A stretch of 64,000 bases of DNA. It comes from JBBRYB01 sp038238115 (GTDB taxonomy: Bacteria > Actinomycetota > Actinomycetes > Propionibacteriales > Nocardioidaceae). The notes under the pieces were generated by a model. That model was not told the origin of the DNA. It was given only the letters and a program-made list of their open reading frames with translations, and made no database searches. Shown in pieces: positions 24,959 through 33,768 of the stretch; position 1 is the first letter of the stretch, and each line of letters begins with the position of its first letter. The stretch spans positions 62,001-126,000 of the forward strand of contig JBBRYB010000002.1 in the NCBI GenBank assembly GCA_038238115.1, read 5' to 3'. A program made the translations under genes and the position numbers.

Positions 24959-27900
24959 TCAGACGAAGGCCTGCTTGAGCAGGGAGCCGAGCTCGTCTTG
25001 GTGCACCTTGAGCTGTCCCACAGACGGAGCCGCCGACTCGGGCCGCGAGACCCGGTTGAACGGCAGGTCGCCGAGTTCCGGGGCGAGGTTGAGCTTCAGG
25101 TGCGGCCACGGCCCCATGTTGGCCGGCTCGTCCTGCACCCAGCGGATCTCCTTGAGGTTCGGGTACTTCGCGATCTCCGCCTTGAGTTCGTCGACGGGAC
25201 GGGGGTAGAGCTGCTCGAGCCGGACGACCGCTACCGAGTTCGACTCCGGCTCGCGGCGTTTGCGTTCGGCCAGCAGGTCCCAGGTGATCCGCCCCGAGCA
25301 CAGCACCAGCACCTCGATCGCCGAGGGGTCGGCCACCTCGTCGCCGATGACAGGCTGGAAGCTGCCTTCGGTGAAGTCCTCGGGCTGTGAGGCCGCATCC
25401 TTGCGCTTGAGCATCGACTTCGGCGTGAAGACGATCATCGGCCGGTGGTCGCTGCCGAGGGAGTGCTGCCTGAGCAGATGGAAGTAGCTGGCGGGGGACG
25501 ACGGCTGGGCGACCGTGAAGGCGTCGTCGGCAGCGAGGGTCAGGAACCGCTCGATCCGCGCCGACGAGTGGTCAGGGCCCTGGCCTTCGTAGCCGTGCGG
25601 CAGCAGGAGCACGACGCCCGACTGCTGCTGCCACTTCGCCTCACCCGACGAGATGAACTCGTCGATGACGATCTGAGCGCCGTTGACGAAGTCGCCGAAC
25701 TGCGCCTCCCACAGTACGAGGGCCTCCGGCCTGGCCACCGAGTAGCCGTACTCGAAGCCCATCGCGGCGTACTCCGACAGCAATGAGTCGTAGCAGTAGA
25801 ACTGCGCCTGGTCGGTCGTGAGGTTCTGCAACGGTGTCCATTCCGCGGCCGTGCGGCGGTCGATGATCGTGGCGAAGCGCGAGACGAACGTGCCGCGTCG
25901 CGAGTCCTGGCCGGACAGGCGCACCGGGCGGCCCTGCATGAGCAGGGATCCCAGGGCCAGCATCTCCGCGGTGCCCCAGTCGATCGGCCCGTCGGTGATG
26001 GCTGCCGCGCGGCGCTGCAACTGGGGCAGCACCTTCGGGTGCACCGTGAAGCCGTCGGGCGCGCTGACGTGGGCATCGGCGATGCGCTTGAGCACCTCGC
26101 GCGTCACCTTCGTGTCGGCGGTGCCGAGGGCGGCGCCCTTCGTCGGGTACTCGGGGACCGTCACGTACTCGTCGGGTGTGCTCTTGGCCTCCTTCACCTC
26201 CGCGAAGACCCGCTCCAGCTGCTGCTGGTAGTCCTTGAGCGCTCGCTCGGCCTCGTCCACGGTGATGTCGCCGCGACCGATCAGCGCCTCGGTGTAGAGC
26301 TTGCGCACGGATCGCTTGTTCTCGATCAGGTCGTACATGAGCGGCTGGGTGTACGACGGGTCGTCGCCCTCGTTGTGACCCCGTCGGCGGTAACAGACCA
26401 GGTCGATCACGACGTCCTTGTTGAACGCCTGTCGATACTCGAACGCCAGCTGGGCGACGCGGATGCACGCCTCGGGGTCGTCGCCGTTGACGTGGAAGAT
26501 GGGCGCCTGGACCATGCGGGCGGCGTCGGTGCAGTACAGCGACGATCGCGACGAGGACGGCGACGTGGTGAAGCCAACCTGGTTGTTGACGACCACGTGG
26601 ATGGTGCCGCCGGTGCGGTATCCGCGCAGCTGGGACAGGTTGAGGGTCTCTGCTACGACCCCCTGGCCGGCGAACGCCGCATCCCCGTGCACGAGCAGGG
26701 GCAGCACCGGGTAGGCAGCTCCTTGGTTGAGCAGGTCCTGTTTGGCCCGCACGATGCCCTCGAGCACAGGATCGACGGCCTCCAGGTGTGACGGGTTCGC
26801 CGCCACCGAGACCTTGAGGCTTGAGCCACCACCTGACGTGAACTCTCCCTCCGCGCCGAGGTGGTACTTCACGTCACCGGAGCCCTGCACCGTGCGCGGG
26901 TCGATGTTGCCCTCGAACTCCCGGAAGATCTGTGAGTAGCGCTTGCCGACGATGTTGGCGAGCACGTTGAGCCGACCGCGATGGGCCATGCCGATCGTGA
27001 CCTCGTCGAGGCCGTGCTCTGCAGCCGCTTCGCAGATCTCGTCGAGCAGCGGGATCGTGGTCTCCCCGCCTTCGAGGCTGAAGCGCTTCTGCCCGACGAA
27101 CTTCGTCTGGAGAAATGTCTCAAACGCCTCCGCCTGGTTGAGCTTGCGCAGGATGCGGAGCTGCTCCTCGCGCGGGGGCTTGGTGTGCGGAAGCTCGACG
27201 CGCTTCTGGATCCAGTGGCGCTGCTCAGGGTCCTGGATGTGCATGTACTCGATGCCGGTCGTGCGGCAGTACGAGTCACGCAGGATGCCGAGGATGTGGC
27301 GCAGCTTCATGAAGCGCTGGCCACCGAAGTTGCCGGTGGCGAACTCGCGATCGAGGTCCCACAGCGTGAGGCCGTGTGTGCCGACCTCCAGGTCGGGGTG
27401 GCTGCGCTGCTGATACTCGAGTGGGTCGGTGTCGGCCATGATGTGCCCGCGCACCCGGTAGGCATGGATGATCTCGAGGATGCGGGCCTGCTTGCTGATC
27501 TCGTCGTCGTGGTTGGCTGAGATGTCGGCGGCCCAGCGGATCGGCTCGTAGGGGATGCGCAGAGCCCGGAAGATCGCGTCGTAGAACCCCTCCTCGCCGA
27601 GCAGCAGCGCGTGCAGGCGACGCAGGAACTCACCGGATTGCGCACCCTGGATGACGCGATGGTCGTAGGTCGACGTCAGCGTCATGACCTTGCCGATCGC
27701 GTTGCGCGTGAGCGTCTCCTCGGACGCGCCCTGGTACTCGGTCGGATAGTCCATCGCGCCCACGCCGATGATGGCACCCTGGCCACTCATCAGCCTCGGC
27801 ACGGAGTGATTGGTGCCGATGGTTCCGGGGTTGGTGATGGTGATCGTGGTGCCCTGGAAGTCGGCGATCGTGAGCTTGTTGTCACGAGCGCGCCGGACGA

Positions 27901-28798
27901 TGTCTTCGTACGCCGTCCAGAACTGGGCGAAGGTGTGGTCTTCGGCGCCCTTGATCGAGGGCACCACGAGCTGGCGGGAGCCGTCGGCCTTCTGGATGTC
28001 GATCGCCAGGCCGACGTTGACGTGCGCGGGCTTGACCAGGGTCGGCTTGCCGTCGACGACCTCGAACCCGTAGTTCATGTCGGGCATCGATGTGAGCGCC
28101 TGGGTGAGCGCGTAGCCGATGATGTGCGTGAACGAGACCTTGCCGCCGCGGGCGCGGGCGAGATGGTTGTTGATGACTGTGCGGTTGTCGATCAGCAGCT
28201 TGACCGGCACGGTGCGCACGCTGGTCGCGGTCGGCACCGTGAGGCTGGCGTCCATGTTGGACACCGAGCGCGCCGTGGCCCCGCGCAAGATGACGTGCTC
28301 CGGCTCGTCGCTGGCCTCACCGCCGTCGCTGCCGGCCTTCTCGTCCTTCGGCACCGGCGCTGGTGCCGGCGTCGCCGCCGCGGGCTTGAGCCCTTCCCGG
28401 GTCTGGCCAGGGGCCGTTGCCGACGCTGCTGCCGAGCCGGTCTCGGCCGCGGGCGAAGGACGAGGCATCGTGGTTTTGGGCTCGGGTGCCGGGCCAGGTG
28501 TGGGTGCGCTCTTCGGCGGCGCGCTCTTGGCCGAGCCCGGCTTCGCCGAGTTCGTCCTGCCCGCGTCTGGTGCAGGGCGTGGGGTCGATCCTGCTGGGGT
28601 CCTGGACCGACCGTTCTCGGGGGCGGGCCCGGCCTCGCCGGACGGCCCTTGCGGTTGCTCGTCACGGTCCTGGAACAGCTCGCGCCACGCCTCGTCGACG
28701 GACTGGGGGTCGTCGAGGTAGCGGTCGTGCATCTCGTCGACGAGCCATTCGTTGGGGCCGAAATCTGACATCGCGCTGTCGTGCGAAGACTGGGACAC
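24959..28798 (-). CDS. kgd: Multifunctional 2-oxoglutarate decarboxylase/dehydrogenase E1-E2 (Kgd)
   Basis: A 1279-residue actinobacterial fusion. The N-terminal helix FGPNEWLVDEMHDRYL is followed by an Ala/Pro/Lys-rich linker (about 45-160), an E2-type acyltransferase domain with no lipoyl domain (about 165-410, active-site TYDHRVIQG), and an E1 thiamine-diphosphate domain (about 430-1279, with MAHRGRLNVLANI and ThDP region GDAAFAGQG to NNQVGF). It converts 2-oxoglutarate to succinyl-CoA in the ODH complex or to succinic semialdehyde alone. GarA-type FHA proteins regulate it in relatives; none is here. The start is uncertain: GTG 28798, ATG 28828 or ATG 28771; I chose GTG from homologues beginning near this point. 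Confidence 0.93.
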   Translation of the reverse strand: MSQSSHDSAMSDFGPNEWLVDEMHDRYLDDPQSVDEAWRELFQDRDEQPQGPSGEAGPAPENGRSRTPAGSTPRPAPDAGRTNSAKPGSAKSAPPKSAPTPGPAPEPKTTMPRPSPAAETGSAAASATAPGQTREGLKPAAATPAPAPVPKDEKAGSDGGEASDEPEHVILRGATARSVSNMDASLTVPTATSVRTVPVKLLIDNRTVINNHLARARGGKVSFTHIIGYALTQALTSMPDMNYGFEVVDGKPTLVKPAHVNVGLAIDIQKADGSRQLVVPSIKGAEDHTFAQFWTAYEDIVRRARDNKLTIADFQGTTITITNPGTIGTNHSVPRLMSGQGAIIGVGAMDYPTEYQGASEETLTRNAIGKVMTLTSTYDHRVIQGAQSGEFLRRLHALLLGEEGFYDAIFRALRIPYEPIRWAADISANHDDEISKQARILEIIHAYRVRGHIMADTDPLEYQQRSHPDLEVGTHGLTLWDLDREFATGNFGGQRFMKLRHILGILRDSYCRTTGIEYMHIQDPEQRHWIQKRVELPHTKPPREEQLRILRKLNQAEAFETFLQTKFVGQKRFSLEGGETTIPLLDEICEAAAEHGLDEVTIGMAHRGRLNVLANIVGKRYSQIFREFEGNIDPRTVQGSGDVKYHLGAEGEFTSGGGSSLKVSVAANPSHLEAVDPVLEGIVRAKQDLLNQGAAYPVLPLLVHGDAAFAGQGVVAETLNLSQLRGYRTGGTIHVVVNNQVGFTTSPSSSRSSLYCTDAARMVQAPIFHVNGDDPEACIRVAQLAFEYRQAFNKDVVIDLVCYRRRGHNEGDDPSYTQPLMYDLIENKRSVRKLYTEALIGRGDITVDEAERALKDYQQQLERVFAEVKEAKSTPDEYVTVPEYPTKGAALGTADTKVTREVLKRIADAHVSAPDGFTVHPKVLPQLQRRAAAITDGPIDWGTAEMLALGSLLMQGRPVRLSGQDSRRGTFVSRFATIIDRRTAAEWTPLQNLTTDQAQFYCYDSLLSEYAAMGFEYGYSVARPEALVLWEAQFGDFVNGAQIVIDEFISSGEAKWQQQSGVVLLLPHGYEGQGPDHSSARIERFLTLAADDAFTVAQPSSPASYFHLLRQHSLGSDHRPMIVFTPKSMLKRKDAASQPEDFTEGSFQPVIGDEVADPSAIEVLVLCSGRITWDLLAERKRREPESNSVAVVRLEQLYPRPVDELKAEIAKYPNLKEIRWVQDEPANMGPWPHLKLNLAPELGDLPFNRVSRPESAAPSVGQLKVHQDELGSLLKQAFV

Positions 28799-28980
28799 GG
28801 CTGTTTGTTTCGCCTCTTTCGGCTGCATGCTCTTGGTGGGACACCACAAGGTTATCCCCAGCCACGGCGCGCGTGCAGCGCACCGGCCGCTCGCCGCGCT
28901 GGTTCGAACGATACCGGCGGGCGGTGCGGCCGGCCGGAGTGCTCCGGCGCGGGCGCTTGAGTGACCTGACCGGATCGGCC

Positions 28981-29625
28981 ATGCTGTCGAGGATGCGACT
29001 GCTGCGACGGGGCTCGGCTCTCGCGGCCCTGACCGTCGTCGCCGCGTCACTGGCTTCGTGTACGTCGTCGCACGCTCCTGCTCAGCCGGTCAGCGCCCCG
29101 TCCGTCTCGAGCCGACCCTCCTCGACGGCCTCGACGGCTCCGACCATCAAGCTGGTGCGCCCCGACGCGCCGCTGCGGGTGTCGATCGGCCAGCTCGGCG
29201 GCGGTGTGCGCAAGTCGCGGTCCCGGCAGCTCGAGCGTGCCCTCACCCGGCCGCTCGACTCGTGGATCAAAGGGGGCTTCCTCGGCGGTGACTACCCCAG
29301 GCACGGATTCTCCGACGCGTTCACTGCCTGGACGCCGTCGGCGGCGCGCCTGGCCAGGCGTGACAGCGACGTCACCACGAACGCTGCGCTGGGCGGCGAT
29401 CTGGTCGACGTGGTCGCTGATCACCAGCGCGCCAAGCTGTTCGTCTTCGCGATCGACGGCCGCACGGGCGGCGCAACGGCCAACGTCTCGTTGCGGCTGA
29501 CCGGAGAGCGAGCAGACGGCCGCCCGCTCCATCTCGTCGTCTCCGGACAGCTTTACCTGACGCGTCACAAGGAGACGTGGAGCATCTTCGGCTATGACCT
29601 TCATCGCTCGGTGGGGGCGTCGTGA
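28981..29625 (+). CDS. Lipoprotein of unknown function, coupled to an LCP protein
   Basis: A 214-residue protein with a lipoprotein signal: basic start, hydrophobic stretch LAALTVVAASLASC with the lipid-accepting Cys at about residue 27, then a Ser/Thr/Pro linker. The rest is a soluble domain ending with a beta-rich segment (LYLTRHKETWSIFGYDLHR). I recognise no named family. It should face outward on the membrane. Its TGA overlaps the start of the next LCP gene (GTGA), implying a shared role in envelope assembly. Start ATG 28981; ATG 28993 is possible. Confidence 0.75.
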   Translation: MLSRMRLLRRGSALAALTVVAASLASCTSSHAPAQPVSAPSVSSRPSSTASTAPTIKLVRPDAPLRVSIGQLGGGVRKSRSRQLERALTRPLDSWIKGGFLGGDYPRHGFSDAFTAWTPSAARLARRDSDVTTNAALGGDLVDVVADHQRAKLFVFAIDGRTGGATANVSLRLTGERADGRPLHLVVSGQLYLTRHKETWSIFGYDLHRSVGAS

Positions 29626-30536
29626 GAGCGCACCGGCCGCGTGACCTTCGCGCCTGGAGGCGGCTTGTCACGTTCACCGCGCTGCTCGCCCTGCTGGCAG
29701 TGACGGTGCCGGACGCCAACCACTCCGAGGCTGACTACGCCCTGGTCAAGCTCGACGGCGTACACGGGCTCGACGCCACCGACCACATCGTGTGGATCCT
29801 GGCCCTCGGGTCCGACGCGCGCCCCGGTGAGCCGTTTCTCGGAAGCCGCTCCGACGCGATCCAGCTCGTCGGCATCAACGTCGGGACGCACCACGCAGTC
29901 ACGATCGGCGTCCCGCGCGACTCCTACGTCGACATCCCGGGACACGGACGCGACAAGATCAACGCGGCGATGGTGTATGGCGGTCCGCCGGCCACCGCGG
30001 CCGCCGTCAGCGGTCTGCTGGGGATCTCGATCGACTACGTCTTCGTGACCAGCTTTCCCGGCCTCAAGCGGATGGTCGGCGGCATCCACGGGGTTACGGC
30101 CAAGGTGACGTACCAGATGGACGACCAGGGCCAGGTGTTCCATCCGGGCAGACATCGCTTCACAGGTATCGAGGCGCTGGCCTTCGCGCGGATCCGGCAC
30201 GGCCTGCCGGGCGGTGACTTCGACCGGTCCATGGATCAGGGGCAGCTGCTCAAGGGGGGGCTCGGCTCCATCTTGGCGAAGCTCAGCCGGCCCGGTTTCT
30301 TCGAGCGAGCGCTCGCGCTGCTCGCCACCAACACCGACACCACGCTCAACCCGGTCGAGCTCTACCAGCTCGGGCGCACTGTCCTGCAGGCCGACCCGAG
30401 CCTCGTCACCGTCTGTGTCGTCAAGGGCGGCACAGGCTACGTCGGCGCTGCCAGCGTGGTGTTTCCCGACGTCGCTGGGGCACGGGCACTCGGAGACGAC
30501 GTACGGCACGACGCCACTGTCGACCACGGCTGCTGA
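29622..30536 (+). CDS. LytR-CpsA-Psr (LCP) family protein
   Basis: A 304-residue LCP protein: one N-terminal membrane helix (about 15-30) and an extracytoplasmic LCP domain. Key marks are LGSDAR, SRSDAIQLVGIN with the metal-binding Asp, IPRDS-like VPRDSYVDIPGHGRDKINAA, and the Arg pair in FARIRHGLPGGDFDRS. LCP enzymes move cell-wall polymers from lipid carriers to peptidoglycan. GTG 29622 overlaps the lipoprotein stop, so the lipoprotein may be its partner. A strong hairpin follows the stop. Confidence 0.9.
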   Translation: MRAHRPRDLRAWRRLVTFTALLALLAVTVPDANHSEADYALVKLDGVHGLDATDHIVWILALGSDARPGEPFLGSRSDAIQLVGINVGTHHAVTIGVPRDSYVDIPGHGRDKINAAMVYGGPPATAAAVSGLLGISIDYVFVTSFPGLKRMVGGIHGVTAKVTYQMDDQGQVFHPGRHRFTGIEALAFARIRHGLPGGDFDRSMDQGQLLKGGLGSILAKLSRPGFFERALALLATNTDTTLNPVELYQLGRTVLQADPSLVTVCVVKGGTGYVGAASVVFPDVAGARALGDDVRHDATVDHGC

Positions 30537-30603
30537 GGCGGCCTGGCGCCTTGGCCTGACTGGCCGAAAGGGTTCGGATCATGCCCTGCGGATCTGGAGC
30601 GCG

Positions 30604-30646
30604 CACGTGGGGTGGGACTGCGGCAGGTGCAGTCCCACCCCACGTG
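30604..30646. terminator. Strong bidirectional terminator hairpin
   Basis: CACGTGGGGTGGGACTGC and its exact complement form an 18-pair perfect stem with a 7-base loop, between the LCP gene and the convergent secreted-protein gene. It should stop transcription from both sides. Confidence 0.8.
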
Positions 30647-30678
30647 GGGAGATAGGTCGATAGCGACCTAGAGGGCGA

Positions 30679-31962
30679 TCAGCGTCCGCTGGACCTCAGC
30701 CCCACCTTGGCGTAGCCGAGGTTGACCACGCCGGTCCTCGTCGAATTGAGCAGGGTGACCTGCACAGCGATCACGCGGATGCTGCCCTTGCTTCGGCTCA
30801 CGAGGTGGCTGTCGATCCGCGCCACCCCTGCGATCCGGATGACGCCCTTGCTGTTGAATTGCCGGCGCGTGCCGTTCAGGTACACCTTGCCGGGCGTCGT
30901 GCCAGCAGTGCTCGTCCGGTAGCCGTGGGCGGTGGCCCTGACGTTTGCCTGGCCGGAGACTGCCTTGATCACGAGTCCTTGGCGGAGGTTGATGTTGCCG
31001 ATCCTGGACCGCTCATATGCCTGCGGCCTGCCCTGGCTGTTGGTGCCTGCCTTCTCGCTTGCCGACAAGGCCCCGGCGCGGATGCCGTCTCCGAGTCGGA
31101 GATGAGCGATGCTGCGGTTGCGAACCTTGTTGTTCGTGCCCACGCACGGCATCACGAGGTTTGGCGTGCGCCCGCTGGACACCGTGCCTTTGAGCAGGTT
31201 CGCCTTGGTGGCGTACGCGGACCCGTTGTAGAGCCCGCCGGTCACTCCGCCTCGGATGCTTGACCGGCTGTGCGCCAGGTAGCTCACCGTGCCGGTCGTC
31301 AGGACCTTGAGTCGCACGGCGTCGAGGCTGGCGGTTGCGCCGCGCCCGTCATGGTGGCGGTTACCCGCGCCGAGGCTCAGTGAGACTAGCCCGCCGATGT
31401 TGATGGGTTGATTGTTGGTCGGCACAGGGATGTCTACGCTCGGTCCAGCCAAGGGATTGAGGGTGATCTTCGCGATGCTCGCGCGTGTCGAGGCGTGGAA
31501 TCCGCGGCCGTCATGCCAGGTGCGCGACGTCGACACGACGCCGCGGAGTGCGACGGTCCCAGCGTCGGTCTGGCCGGGGCCGAGCTTGCCCAGCGTCACC
31601 TTGGCAATGCTGTGCCGCGCTGAGGACGATACCGTTCCACCGCGTTTGGTGGTGGACACGGTCGTACGCAGGCCGGAGAGAACCTCGCCTTGACCAAGAT
31701 TGACGTTGGCTTCGGTGTTGGACTTCGAGATGCCGGCCTTGTTGGTGCAGCCGATGATCTGGAAGGCAGAGCGGTCCGATCCGGCGGGCACGTCACCGCC
31801 CTTCACTCGACTGCCGTAACCGGACGCCTGGAGGGCGTACGCGGTCGCGGTGAGCTTTGTTGCCTGGTTCGCACGCGAGGCGTCAGCGGGCGAACCGGCC
31901 ACCAGAGCGCCGGTCGCGGCGAGCGCGACAGCGGCGACGATGGGTACGGTCTTCTTCAGCAT
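30679..31962 (-). CDS. Secreted protein, choice-of-anchor P-like, with repeated strands
   Basis: A 427-residue protein with a clear Sec signal peptide (LKKTVPIVAAVALAATGALV, cleavage near ADASRA). The mature part is rich in Ser, Thr, Gly and Asn and repeats a pattern of a charged turn followed by IAKVTLG, IAKITLN, IAHLRLG or IGNINLR, so it is probably an extended beta-structure. Only two Cys are present (about residues 72 and 286). It resembles actinobacterial choice-of-anchor P proteins, of unknown role, but has no anchor I can see. It is monocistronic, ahead of the shared terminator. Confidence 0.65.
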   Translation of the reverse strand: MLKKTVPIVAAVALAATGALVAGSPADASRANQATKLTATAYALQASGYGSRVKGGDVPAGSDRSAFQIIGCTNKAGISKSNTEANVNLGQGEVLSGLRTTVSTTKRGGTVSSSARHSIAKVTLGKLGPGQTDAGTVALRGVVSTSRTWHDGRGFHASTRASIAKITLNPLAGPSVDIPVPTNNQPINIGGLVSLSLGAGNRHHDGRGATASLDAVRLKVLTTGTVSYLAHSRSSIRGGVTGGLYNGSAYATKANLLKGTVSSGRTPNLVMPCVGTNNKVRNRSIAHLRLGDGIRAGALSASEKAGTNSQGRPQAYERSRIGNINLRQGLVIKAVSGQANVRATAHGYRTSTAGTTPGKVYLNGTRRQFNSKGVIRIAGVARIDSHLVSRSKGSIRVIAVQVTLLNSTRTGVVNLGYAKVGLRSSGR

Positions 31963-32149
31963 GGGTGGTAGCCCCTCAGTTCAGAAGTAACAGGAAGTAG
32001 TCATTCTATTGCTCTGCGTAAGTCAACGAGCCGTTTTGCCCAGAGTCACGAAAGGTTGCGGCACACAGCCTGATTGCAGGGGACTCCGGTAGGCACTCGG
32101 CTCGCCGGTCCACGCCGCACAACGGGGCTGGCTGCGAGCGGCGGCCGGG

Positions 32150-32554
32150 TCAGCCTGGCAAGAAGGAGAAGCGCACGTCGCGCGCGGGATTGTCGACGTT
32201 GATGTCGACCAGGCAGATGCTCTGCCAGGTTCCGAGAGCGAGTCGCGCCTCGATCACGGGCACCGAAGCATACGGCGGGACCAGCGCGGGCAACACGTGC
32301 GAGCGACCATGACCGGTGCTGCCATGCCGGTGCGTCCACCGGCTGTCGGCCGGGAGCAGGTCGCGCAGCGCTGCGAGCAGGTCGTCGTCACTGCCCGCGC
32401 CCGTCTCGAGGATGGCCAACCCGGCGGTCGCGTGCGGGACGAAGAGGTGCAGCAGTCCGTTCCCCTGGCCCCGCACGAAGTCGGCGCAGTCTCGGGTGAT
32501 GTCGAGGACGACGTCGGAGCTGCCGGTGTGGAAGGTGCGGGTCTCCGAGCGCAT
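32150..32554 (-). CDS. YjbQ family protein (UPF0047)
   Basis: A 134-residue YjbQ/UPF0047 protein, with the motif GLLHLFVPHATAGLAILE and HGSTGHGRSHVLPALVPP carrying the conserved histidines. Members can have thiamine-phosphate synthase activity in vitro, but their physiological role is not settled. A second in-frame ATG lies at 32539. It stands alone on the minus strand, downstream of the dehalogenase-like remnant. Confidence 0.88.
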   Translation of the reverse strand: MRSETRTFHTGSSDVVLDITRDCADFVRGQGNGLLHLFVPHATAGLAILETGAGSDDDLLAALRDLLPADSRWTHRHGSTGHGRSHVLPALVPPYASVPVIEARLALGTWQSICLVDINVDNPARDVRFSFLPG

Positions 32555-32599
32555 CGCCTCATGTTGTCAGTCGTCCTCTCGGCCGGCGCGCACGGGAAG

Positions 32600-32770
32600 G
32601 GCCGGGCCTCGGTGCCGCCGCCGTACCAGGCATCGGGATCGGCAAGGATCACGCGCTTGGGCATGTCCGCCTGGGCGAAGAAGAACCAGTGCCATCACGC
32701 CGTGGCGAATCGCGCGTCCGAGTCGTCCCTGGGTCCAGAGCAGGGTTGTCCTGCTACCCGCGTCGCCGCA
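32600..32770 (-). pseudogene. Remnant of a haloacetate-dehalogenase-like alpha/beta hydrolase, with an in-frame TGA
   Basis: Reading the minus strand, the frame gives DSDARFATA, then TGA (32697-32695), then WHWFFFAQADMPKRVILADP and DAWYGG. The block ATAYWHWFFLAQP-ADPDAWYGG is typical of haloacetate dehalogenases; the stop stands where homologues have Tyr, so one base change explains it. Both flanks lack the rest of the enzyme: upstream about 25 residues are barely recognisable and downstream homology ends near 32604. The catalytic nucleophile region is missing. It is a decayed fragment. Confidence 0.55.
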
Positions 32771-32795
32771 GAGGTCAGGCGGGCAGAGCCAGCCG

Positions 32796-33080
32796 TCACA
32801 GATCGGTAGTCTCGACCGTCTCAACGATCCAGGCTGCCGGGTTCTGCATGACGTCCTTGCCAGGCCCCAGCCACACTCGCTCCATCTTGTCGAGCATCGC
32901 TCGGGCGTCTTCCACGCTGTCGAACTCCAGGTCGATCATGACGAAGTTCGGATCATCAACGGATCGAGACACCATGTACCGGCGAACGCGCGATCCCCTC
33001 CGGTCAGCGGGGTCGCTGTCGAACGCACGCTTCCAACCGTCGAAGCTCAACACAGAGTGCTGGATTCGCAACGTCGCCAT
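32796..33080 (-). CDS. Small ferredoxin-like-fold hypothetical protein
   Basis: A 94-residue protein: strand ATLRIQHSVLSFDGWKRAFD, a basic turn, MVSRSVDDPNFVMIDLEFD and a helix DARAMLDKMERVW. The order of strands and helices is that of a small alpha+beta barrel monomer like antibiotic-biosynthesis monooxygenase or cyclase-type proteins, but no catalytic residue can be named. It stands alone between the remnant and the tRNA gene. Start ATG 33080. Confidence 0.65.
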   Translation of the reverse strand: MATLRIQHSVLSFDGWKRAFDSDPADRRGSRVRRYMVSRSVDDPNFVMIDLEFDSVEDARAMLDKMERVWLGPGKDVMQNPAAWIVETVETTDL

Positions 33081-33206
33081 GGCGTACCTTTCCGCGGTGG
33101 GGGCTCACGTACGGTGTCTGCACCCGGCACCGTATCGGCAGATGCGCAGCCGTGCCAGCGACAGCCCGCCAACGACAGCCAGGGAGCGCGACCTTGACGC
33201 GCCGAG

Positions 33207-33278
33207 CGCCCCCGGCAGGATTCGAACCTGCGCCACCGCCTCCGGAGGGCGGTGCTCTATCCCCTGAGCTACGGGGGC
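33207..33278 (-). tRNA. tRNA-Arg (anticodon CCG)
   Basis: A complete cloverleaf on the minus strand: acceptor GCCCCCG/CGGGGGC, D arm GCTC-loop-GAGC, anticodon arm CCGCC-CTCCGGA-GGCGG with anticodon CCG (reads CGG), a 3-base variable segment before GCAGG-TTCGAAT-CCTGC. The discriminator base is G and CCA is not encoded. It lies close to argS, on the opposite strand. Confidence 0.95.
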
Positions 33279-33360
33279 TCGTGGGCGGTCAAAAGGCTAT
33301 CAGCGGGCCGGACTTCGCCATAACGACGCGAGACGACCGCGAACTCGGTACGGTCACGAC

Positions 33361-33750
33361 GTGAGTCCGTCGACCCTACGCGTGCTCGTGGTCGACGACT
33401 CCGACACGATCCGCGCCCTGATTGTGCTGAACCTCCAGCTCGAGGACTTCGAGGTGGCCGAAGCGTGTGATGGCCAGGACTGCCTCGACCGGGTCGCCCA
33501 ATGGCATCCCGACGTGGTCACACTTGATGTCGCCATGCCCCGGCTCGACGGGTTCGAGACGGCGGCCCGGCTGCGCGCAGAGCCGCAGACGGCTCACATC
33601 CCGATCGTCATGGTCACCGCGCGAGCCCAGGGTTCGGACCTGTCGCGAGCCGAAGAGATCGGCGTCGACGCCTTCGTCAGCAAGCCGTTCGAGCCGGGGC
33701 GCCTGGTCGAGATCATCCGCTCTGTGGCAGCGGAGGAGTCGCGTTGCTAG
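33361..33750 (+). CDS. Single-domain response regulator
   Basis: A 129-residue CheY-like receiver with no output domain. The acidic pocket is VVDDSD, the phosphorylation site is in VTLDVAMPRLDG, and the conserved Thr and Lys are in MVTARAQ and SKPFEPG. No kinase is next to it. It is followed at 18 bases by argS, a conserved actinobacterial arrangement. Start GTG 33361, 6 bases after a -10-like TACGGT. Confidence 0.9.
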   Translation: MSPSTLRVLVVDDSDTIRALIVLNLQLEDFEVAEACDGQDCLDRVAQWHPDVVTLDVAMPRLDGFETAARLRAEPQTAHIPIVMVTARAQGSDLSRAEEIGVDAFVSKPFEPGRLVEIIRSVAAEESRC

Positions 33751-33768
33751 CCCGGATAAGATACGGCG

